Origin: Pseudomonadota bacterium
GTDB taxonomy: Bacteria > Pseudomonadota > Gammaproteobacteria > Burkholderiales > Burkholderiaceae_C
Reading direction: 5' to 3'
DNA length: 12,361 nucleotides
Assembly: GCA_023436025.1 (NCBI GenBank)
Contig: JAEZKX010000365.1
Span: 1-12,361 of the forward strand
A program made the position numbers and the translations under genes. The notes under the pieces were generated by a model. That model saw only the letters and a program-made list of their open reading frames with translations. It had not been told where the DNA came from and searched no databases. Of the stretch, positions 7,277-12,361 are shown piece after piece. Numbering within the stretch: position 1 is the first letter of the stretch; each line of letters opens with the position of its first letter.

Positions 7277-8308
7277 TCAGGTCGCCGCGGCCGGACGTTC
7301 CTCGCGGCCGTCCGGATAGCGGGCGAAGCGCTCGGGCGCGCTGCCGTGCACCGGCGCGGCGTCGGCGAAGCGCCAGCCGCCGAACTGCGTGCGGCGGTAG
7401 TCCTGCATGGCCTGCATGATCTCCGCTTGCGTGTTCATCACGAAGGGGCCGTACTGGGCGACCGGCTCGGCGATCGGCTGGCCCTGCAGCAACAGGAATT
7501 CGCACACCGCCTCACCCGCGGCGATGGCGACTTCGACCCCGGCATCGAGCGTGATCGCCACGGGTCCCTGCACGGCCTGGCCGTCGACGGTGGCCGCGCC
7601 GCCCTTGAAGAAGTAGAGCGGGCGGCGCGTGCCGGCGAGCGCCGCAGGCGGCAGCTGCAGGCCCGCCCCCGGCTCCAGCCGCAGCGTCCAGATCGCGACG
7701 TCGGCCTGCGGCTGGGCGGCCCAGGAGTCGGGCGGCGGCGGCGGCGCGGCGACGTCGCCGAAGCGCCCGGCGATGACGGCGACTTCGCTCTTGCGGCCGT
7801 TCGCATCCTCGACCACACGCCGTGGCACCTGCTCGTTCCAGAACATGGTGAAGTGCGGCTCGGCCATCTTGCTGCGGCGCGGCAGGTTCAGCCAGATCTG
7901 GAACAGCTCCAGCGGGTTGTCGTCCTCGGTCTTGAGCAGCGGGAACATCTCGGAATGCACGATGCCCTTGCCGGCCGTGACCCACTGCACGTCGCCGCCG
8001 CCGAAGCGCGCGGTCGCGCCCAGCGAATCGCTGTGGTCGATGAGCCCGCGGCGCACGATGGTGACCGTCTCGAAACCGCGGTGCGGGTGCGCGGGAAAGC
8101 CCGGCACGCTGTCGCCGTGGTACATGCTCCAGCCGTCCTTGCGGCTGAAGTCCTGGCCGATGTCACGTCCCGCCAGCGAGTCCGCCGGCCCCATCGCGCC
8201 GTTGCCGCGCGGATAGGCGTCGTCGTGGTAGGCGCAGAAGAGGAACGGGTCGGTGGTGATCCAGGGAAAGCCGAGCGGTTGCACCGCCAGCACGGGGGAC
8301 GTGGACAT
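7277..8308 (-). CDS. Pirin family protein (cupin metalloprotein)
   Basis: A bicupin protein of 343 residues. The N-terminal pirin domain holds the metal ligands of the family: H74 and H76 in FPAHPHRGFETVT, and H118 and E120 in GIVHSEMF. The C-terminal pirin domain covers about residues 200-310. Members bind iron or another metal. Some, such as E. coli YhhW, have quercetin 2,3-dioxygenase activity, while others act as regulators; the substrate here is unknown. A Pro-rich loop at 189-193 sits between the domains. The C-terminal tail after about residue 310 (GGWRFADAAPVHGSAPERF) is conserved in long pirins. The ATG at 8308 is preceded by GGAAAGG at a good distance. The longer frame to 8398 adds 30 residues of low-complexity sequence and was rejected. 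It lies 112 bases after slyD on the same strand. Confidence 0.92.
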   Translation of the reverse strand: MSTSPVLAVQPLGFPWITTDPFLFCAYHDDAYPRGNGAMGPADSLAGRDIGQDFSRKDGWSMYHGDSVPGFPAHPHRGFETVTIVRRGLIDHSDSLGATARFGGGDVQWVTAGKGIVHSEMFPLLKTEDDNPLELFQIWLNLPRRSKMAEPHFTMFWNEQVPRRVVEDANGRKSEVAVIAGRFGDVAAPPPPPDSWAAQPQADVAIWTLRLEPGAGLQLPPAALAGTRRPLYFFKGGAATVDGQAVQGPVAITLDAGVEVAIAAGEAVCEFLLLQGQPIAEPVAQYGPFVMNTQAEIMQAMQDYRRTQFGGWRFADAAPVHGSAPERFARYPDGREERPAAAT

Positions 8309-8340
8309 GGAGAGCCTTTCCAAAAGAGGGAGGTGAGGGT

Positions 8341-8372
8341 GCCGGCCCGCAGCTTCAAGCCTTGGGGCCGGC
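8341..8372. repeat. Inverted repeat between slyD and the pirin gene
   Basis: GCCGGCCC (8341-8348) and GGGCCGGC (8365-8372) form a perfect eight-pair stem with a 16-base loop in the 112-base gap between the slyD stop and the pirin start. Read on the minus strand it lies about 30 bases before the pirin ATG and has no T tract. It may be a weak slyD terminator or a leader structure for pirin. Confidence 0.45.
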
Positions 8373-8420
8373 CCTGGTGCTGACTGCGGGTCTTCCACGC
8401 GCCCCGCCAGCGCCCAACCC

Positions 8421-8897
8421 TCAGTGCTGGTGCCCGTGTTCGCCGTGCACGTGCCGGTGCGCGATCTCCTCGCCGCTGGCCAGGCGCACGCCCACCACCT
8501 TGAGGGTGAACTTCAGGGCCTTGCCGGCCAGCGGATGGTTGCCGTCCAGGTGGACCTCCTGGCCCTTGATCTTCATGACGTGGAACACGTGCGGCGTGCC
8601 GTCGTCGGTGCGGCCTTCGAGCTGGCCGCCGACCTTCACGCCGGGCGGGAATTCGCTCTTGGGGATGACGCGCACCAGCGCCTCGTCGCGCACGCCGAAG
8701 GCGTCCTCGGGCTGCAGGGAGAGGGTGGTCTCGTAGCCTGGCTCGCGGCCTTCCAGCGCCTCCTCGATCTTGGGCAGCGTGTTCTCGTAGCCGCCGTGGA
8801 GGTAGACCATGGGGGTCTTGCTCTCCTCGATCAGGCGGCCGTTGGCCTCGGCCACCTTGTACTTCAGGGTGACGACAGTGTCTTTGGCGATCTTCAT
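8421..8897 (-). CDS. slyD: SlyD-type FKBP peptidyl-prolyl cis-trans isomerase
   Basis: A cytoplasmic prolyl isomerase and chaperone of 158 residues. The FKBP core is formed by residues 1-68 and about 125-145. The inserted chaperone (IF) domain lies between and starts after EDAFGVRDEALVRVIP. The signatures TLKYKVAEANGRLIEES, YLHGGYENTLPKIEEALEG and GNHPLAGKALKF are typical of the SlyD/FkpB group. The C-terminus is a short histidine-rich tail (HRHVHGEHGHQH, six His in residues 147-158). It is far shorter than the Cys/His tail of E. coli SlyD but is likely a nickel or zinc binder. The ATG at 8897 overlaps the transporter stop as ATGA, and no ribosome binding site is visible, so translation should be coupled to the upstream gene. 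Confidence 0.93.
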   Translation of the reverse strand: MKIAKDTVVTLKYKVAEANGRLIEESKTPMVYLHGGYENTLPKIEEALEGREPGYETTLSLQPEDAFGVRDEALVRVIPKSEFPPGVKVGGQLEGRTDDGTPHVFHVMKIKGQEVHLDGNHPLAGKALKFTLKVVGVRLASGEEIAHRHVHGEHGHQH

Positions 8898-10132
8898 CGG
8901 GTGGATTGTGAGGGTTGCGCGGCCGCCGTGCCGGCGCCGGGCTGGGGCAGCCAGCGGAACAGGGCCGCCGCCAGCAGCAGGAACAGGGCGATCGAGCCGA
9001 ACACGGCCAGGTAGGTCTCCAGGCCCAGCAGCGGCGCGGCGTCGGCCGCCAGGCCGGTGAGCCACTGCATGAGCGCCACGCCCAGGAACATCGCCATGGT
9101 GAACACGGCCATCGCCCGGCCGGTGAGGTGCGCCGGATAGGTCGCCCGCACGTCGGCGTACTGCATGACCATGTAGCCGGAGACGAAGCCGATGACCAGC
9201 GCCATCGCCACCTCCAGCACCGGGCCGACGGGCAGCGCCATGACGGCGAACACCGCGGCACAGCCCACCGTGAAGCGCACCAGCCAGTCGCGCCGGCGGG
9301 CGTCGCCGGGGTCGATGCGGCCGAAGAAGGGCGGCGCCACGATGCCCAGCACCGACACCGCCAGCACCACGTGGCCGGTCTCCACCAGGCTGAAGCCGTA
9401 GCGGTCGATCAGCAGCGGGCCCAGCCACAGCCCGCGCATCGACAGGAAGGAGGCATAGGTGAAGAGGCCCAGCGCGATCACGCCGGCGGTGTGCGGCAGC
9501 CGGAACAGCTCGCCGTAGCCGCGCAGCGCGCGGCCGATGTCCAGGCGCTCGCCGGCCGCCGTCGGCCGGTCTTCCCGCACCAGCAGCAGGATGGCCATCC
9601 AGGCCAGCGCCGCGCAGGCGGCCAGCGTGACGAAGCCGGCGCGCCAGCCCCAGGTGGCGATGAGCCAGGCCAGCGGCGTGCCGGTGAGCAGCAGGCCGAC
9701 CGAGCCGATGCCCAGGGCCGTGCCGTTGACCGCGGCGTAGCGCCCGGCGGGAAAGCGGCGCGAGATGAACACCGTGCAGGCCAGGAAGGCCGGCGCGCAG
9801 CCGATGCCGGTGAGGACCTGCCCGGTGACCAGGCCGGCGAAGCTGCCGGCCGTGGCGGTGACCAGGGCGCCGGCGATGGCCAGCGGGAACACCGCCAGCA
9901 CCGTGCGGCGCGAGCCGTAGGCATCGATGCCGATGCCCATGAACAGCTGCAGGGCGCCGAAGGAAAAATGGAAGGCGCCGGCGAACAGGCCCAATTGTTG
10001 CGGGGTCAGCGCAAAGGCCTGCTGCAGCGGTTGCGCCATGATGGCGCCCACCGTGCGGAAGGCCTGGCTCAGGGCGAAGCCGCTGATCAGCACCAGCAGC
10101 ATGAACCAGGGTGTGCGAAGACGGGGCGTCAC
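8894..10132 (-). CDS. MFS transporter
   Basis: A predicted inner-membrane major facilitator of 412 residues with about 12 hydrophobic segments, the first at residues 9-32. The family motif between helices 2 and 3 is seen as GIGIDAYGSRRTV (66-78), and a long cytoplasmic loop with charged residues follows helix 6 (186-210). The substrate is not evident. The start is taken as GTG at 10132 (MTPRLRTPWF), which places the first helix right at the N-terminus as usual. The frame stays open to 10300, but that part is Arg/Ala-rich and would run through the start of the divergent lipoprotein gene. No clear ribosome binding site precedes the GTG, so the start is the weak point. It is coupled to slyD downstream by a four-base ATGA overlap. 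Confidence 0.87.
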   Translation of the reverse strand: MTPRLRTPWFMLLVLISGFALSQAFRTVGAIMAQPLQQAFALTPQQLGLFAGAFHFSFGALQLFMGIGIDAYGSRRTVLAVFPLAIAGALVTATAGSFAGLVTGQVLTGIGCAPAFLACTVFISRRFPAGRYAAVNGTALGIGSVGLLLTGTPLAWLIATWGWRAGFVTLAACAALAWMAILLLVREDRPTAAGERLDIGRALRGYGELFRLPHTAGVIALGLFTYASFLSMRGLWLGPLLIDRYGFSLVETGHVVLAVSVLGIVAPPFFGRIDPGDARRRDWLVRFTVGCAAVFAVMALPVGPVLEVAMALVIGFVSGYMVMQYADVRATYPAHLTGRAMAVFTMAMFLGVALMQWLTGLAADAAPLLGLETYLAVFGSIALFLLLAAALFRWLPQPGAGTAAAQPSQSTR

Positions 10133-10157
10133 GGCAAGTTCTGCACTGTAACGGTGT

Positions 10158-10171
10158 GCGGCCGCGGCCGC
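10158..10171. repeat. 14-base perfect palindrome between divergent genes
   Basis: GCGGCCGCGGCCGC reads the same on both strands and lies in the 71-base gap between the transporter and the lipoprotein gene that point away from each other. It could be an operator, or simply a GC-rich chance repeat. No clear promoter hexamers were found around it. Confidence 0.3.
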
Positions 10172-10203
10172 TGCGCTCGCCTGCACCGACAATCGAACAG
10201 ACC

Positions 10204-10962
10204 ATGGATTGGAAGTTTTGCGCCGCGCTCGCGGCGATCGTCTTTTTGGGTGCCTGCTCGCGCGAGGAGGCGCCGCCGCCATCCGCGCCCGCATCCGCAC
10301 CCGCAGCAGCAGCTGCCACGGCGGTGCCGGTGGCGACGCTGCCCGCCTCCGCCCCCGCCACGCCCGTGGACCCGGACCTGCTCAGCGCGCAGGTCTGGCG
10401 GGTGGTGGCCTCGCCGACGGTGGCGGCCGGCTCGCTCTATGTCTTCCTGCCCGACCACACCCTGCTGGTCGCCACCCCCGGCAGCGACGTGGCCCAGGGC
10501 CGCTGGCGGCTCGACGGCGGCCGGCTGGTGATGGTGGAGGAGGCGCGCCCCTATCCGGTGGACGTGCTGGCGCTCGACGCCCGGCAGCTGCGGCTGCGCA
10601 TGCACAACCCCGGTACGCCGGTGAAGATGACGCTGGAGCCGGTGGCCACCGTGGCCGAGCCGGTGCCGGAGCGCTTCCGCGCCGAATGGAACGGCCGCCG
10701 CGAGGACTGCCGCACCGGGCGCAACGTGGCGCGGCTGCGCATCGGCGGCGACACGCTGCGCTTCCACGAAAGCCGCGGCCAGGTGCTGGCGGCCGTGCTC
10801 GACCCGGCCGATGCCGATCGCCTGACGGTGGTGGCGCGGCTGACCGGCGAGGGCAGCACCCGCCTGGCCTGGCGGCGCTTTCGCATGGCGCCCAACGGCA
10901 GCACGCTGACGGACATCACGGACGAGGCGCAGCCAGGGCTGGTGCGGGTGCGGTGCCGTTGA
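10204..10962 (+). CDS. Two-domain lipoprotein of unknown function
   Basis: A protein of 252 residues with a lipoprotein signal: hydrophobic segment at residues 7-16 and lipobox LGAC with cysteine C18. An Ala/Pro-rich linker (about 22-58) is followed by two small, probably beta-rich domains. The first (about 63-150) includes WRVVASPTVAAGSLYVFLPD and GRWRLDGGRLVM and resembles META- or lipocalin-like stress lipoproteins in pattern only. The second (about 158-252) has two cysteines, C179 in REDCRTGR and the near-terminal VRCR, which probably form a disulfide. It also has the pattern LRIGG..LRFHESRGQVLAAV. I do not recognise a named family for either domain. The ATG at 10204 gives the proper signal peptide; the longer frame from 10111 was rejected because its extra residues are arginine- and proline-rich and would spoil the signal. 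No strong ribosome binding site is seen. Confidence 0.8.
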   Translation: MDWKFCAALAAIVFLGACSREEAPPPSAPASAPAAAAATAVPVATLPASAPATPVDPDLLSAQVWRVVASPTVAAGSLYVFLPDHTLLVATPGSDVAQGRWRLDGGRLVMVEEARPYPVDVLALDARQLRLRMHNPGTPVKMTLEPVATVAEPVPERFRAEWNGRREDCRTGRNVARLRIGGDTLRFHESRGQVLAAVLDPADADRLTVVARLTGEGSTRLAWRRFRMAPNGSTLTDITDEAQPGLVRVRCR

Positions 10963-11163
10963 TGCGGTGGTCCGATTGGTGCGGCCAGGCGGCGCAGCGG
11001 GGAGCGCGGAGTTCCTGCCCGCCGGCAGGCCCGCCCGGCCCCCGCGCCAACTTGTTCACGCACCCGGCTGCCCCGCGTTGCCGAATTTACGGACCATTTA
11101 CCGCGCCGAAGCGTTGTTCCACGTTCCGCGGGCATCATGCATTTCACGACTTCCGCCTACCCC
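10963..11163. other. Intergenic region before the FecR-domain gene
   Basis: About 200 bases. A hairpin CCTGCC-CGCC-GGCAGG at 11014-11029 lies about 50 bases after the lipoprotein stop and may end that transcript, although no T tract follows. The stretch 11050-11125 is relatively AT-rich (TTGTTC at about 11051, GAATTTACGGACCATTTACC) and probably holds the promoter of the next gene, but no pair of hexamers with proper spacing could be defended. Confidence 0.4.
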
Positions 11164-12361
11164 ATGCCTACCTTCCACTCATTCCGTTCCGGCCGCAGCC
11201 TGCCCTGGCTGGCTGCGCTGTGGCTGCTGCTGTCCTGCGCCTGCGTGTTCGCCCAGCAGGGCGACGTGGACGATCCGCCGGGGCGCGCGGCGAGCGTCAC
11301 CTACCGCCAGGGTGGCCTGGTGTTCGCGCCGGGGGGCGAGGAAGAATGGGTCGACCTGCCGCAGAACCGCCCGCTGACGGCGGGTGACCGGCTCTGGAGC
11401 GACCAGGATGCCCGCGCCGAGCTCCACCTGGGCTCCGCCACCGTGCATCTGGACGGCCAGAGCCACCTGGGCATCACCGCGCTGGACGAGCGCGCCGCGC
11501 AGCTGGTGCTGATGCAGGGCACGGTGCAGGCGCGCGTGCGCGAGCTGGCGCCGGGGGAGAACTTCGAGATCGGCACCCCCAACCTGGCCCTGCGCGCCAC
11601 CCGGCCAGGCGACTTCCGCATCGACGTCGCCGCCGATGGCAACCAGACGCGGGTGGTGGTCAACGCCGGCACGGCGACCGTGTTTGGCGAGGGCGGCCAG
11701 GCCATCCACCTCCAGGCAGGGCAGCAGGCGACCTTCGGCGGGCGCATGCTGGCGCAGCTGCAGGCCCCGGCCTTCCGCGGCGACGCCTTCGCCCAGTGGG
11801 CCGCCGGCCGCAACCGGGCGGAGGACCAGTCGGTGTCGGCGCGCCACGTGCCGCGCGGCGTGGTGGGCTATTCCCAGCTGGATGCCCACGGCACCTGGAG
11901 CGAGGATCCCGGCTACGGGGCGGTCTGGTACCCGCGCGTGGCGTCGCCCGACTGGGCGCCCTACCGCTACGGCCGCTGGGAATGGGTGCAGCCCTGGGGC
12001 TGGACCTGGATCGACGATGCGCCCTGGGGTTTCGCGCCCTTCCACTATGGCCGCTGGGCGCAGATCGGCAGTCGCTGGGCGTGGGTCCCCGGCCCCATGG
12101 CGGCGCGGCCGGTGTATGCGCCGGCGCTGGTGGTGTTCCTGGGCGGCGGCGACGCGCAGCTGGCCGGCTGGTATCCCCTGGCGCCAGGCGAGCCGTGGTA
12201 TCCGACCTACCGCGCGAGCCCCGGCTACCTGGGCCACGTCAACTACGCCATCGACCTGCGCGCCTATCCGCGCCACTTCACCAACCACCGGCACCGCCAG
12301 TGGATGACCGTGGTGCGCGAGGACGACTTCCGCCACGGCCGGCGCGTGCAGGAGCGTTGGG
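11164..12361 (+). CDS. Exported FecR-domain / DUF6600-type protein (3' end outside window)
   Basis: The frame is open for 399 codons to the window end with no stop, so the C-terminus is missing. The N-terminus is a signal peptide: hydrophobic core at about residues 13-30, likely cut after VFA at residue 30. A cysteine-containing LLLSC makes lipidation possible but less likely. A FecR-like beta domain follows at about 72-190, with GDRLWSDQDARAELHLGSATVHLD and GTPNLALRATRPGDFRIDV. Then comes a Trp/Tyr/Gly-rich region at about 236-350 with repeated YGRW and WxWV units, as in DUF6600 proteins. Unlike the iron-uptake anti-sigma factor FecR, it has no transmembrane anchor in the visible part, so it is probably a periplasmic or surface protein of unknown role. 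An in-frame ATG at 11137 is an alternative start; neither has a good ribosome binding site. Confidence 0.83.
   Translation, partial: MPTFHSFRSGRSLPWLAALWLLLSCACVFAQQGDVDDPPGRAASVTYRQGGLVFAPGGEEEWVDLPQNRPLTAGDRLWSDQDARAELHLGSATVHLDGQSHLGITALDERAAQLVLMQGTVQARVRELAPGENFEIGTPNLALRATRPGDFRIDVAADGNQTRVVVNAGTATVFGEGGQAIHLQAGQQATFGGRMLAQLQAPAFRGDAFAQWAAGRNRAEDQSVSARHVPRGVVGYSQLDAHGTWSEDPGYGAVWYPRVASPDWAPYRYGRWEWVQPWGWTWIDDAPWGFAPFHYGRWAQIGSRWAWVPGPMAARPVYAPALVVFLGGGDAQLAGWYPLAPGEPWYPTYRASPGYLGHVNYAIDLRAYPRHFTNHRHRQWMTVVREDDFRHGRRVQERW

Noticed and set aside
7346..8383. + strand frame of 345 codons opposite the pirin gene
   Set aside because: The minus strand has a complete pirin with all four metal ligands; the + frame shows no domain.
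8915..10531. + strand frame of 538 codons opposite the transporter
   Set aside because: It is Gln/His/Arg-rich with no hydrophobic or catalytic pattern, and the opposite strand is a clear 12-helix transporter.
11179..12336. Minus-strand frame of 385 codons opposite the FecR-domain gene
   Set aside because: The + strand frame is open to the window end with a signal peptide and recognisable domains; the antisense frame has none.
11164..12361. FecR-domain protein as a regulator of iron uptake
   Set aside because: It is an exported protein with a Trp-rich region, with no adjacent ECF sigma factor or TonB receptor in the window.

Overview
The window reads as ordinary chromosome from a high-GC betaproteobacterium, most likely Burkholderiales and probably Comamonadaceae-like. 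This is inferred from codon use, from the close match of PepP, MurU, transketolase and GAPDH to that group's style, and from the tkt-gap pairing. No mobile element, CRISPR array, rRNA or tRNA was seen.

Layout. A truncated SHOCT-domain protein ends at 106 on the + strand. After a gap of about 320 bases without a convincing gene comes a minus-strand type IV pilin gene (429-941). It carries a very good sigma-54 promoter and a cluster of TGTC half-sites upstream, at the distance expected for an enhancer-binding protein such as PilR. Further minus-strand genes follow in the order of transcription speD-like (3680-3303), murU-like (3303-2572) and pepP (2517-1120). The first two are coupled by a one-base TGATG overlap, so the three probably form one operon. 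Divergent from it on the + strand is tkt-gap (3786-6823), a central carbon pair closed by two hairpins, the second a textbook intrinsic terminator. A small cysteine-containing lipoprotein (7006-7251) ends convergently against a pirin gene (7277-8308), with a perfect hairpin between them. The pirin gene lies downstream of an MFS transporter-slyD pair (10132-8421) joined by an ATGA overlap. On the + strand, divergent from the transporter, are a two-domain lipoprotein of unknown function (10204-10962) and a FecR-domain/DUF6600-type exported protein cut by the window end (11164 onward).

How the genes work together. tkt and gap serve the pentose phosphate, Calvin-type and glycolytic interconversion of sugar phosphates. 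murU-like belongs to peptidoglycan sugar salvage, but its usual partner amgK is not beside it. A SpeD-family pyruvoyl decarboxylase occupies that place, and its catalytic cysteine position is arginine. The pilin is an independently regulated unit.

No clearly new multi-gene system was found. The points most worth a second look are the cysteine-less SpeD homologue in a murU-pepP operon, the sigma-54 pilin promoter with its upstream repeats, and the unrecognised two-domain lipoprotein. Many long overlapping reading frames on the opposite strands are artefacts of high GC content and were left out.
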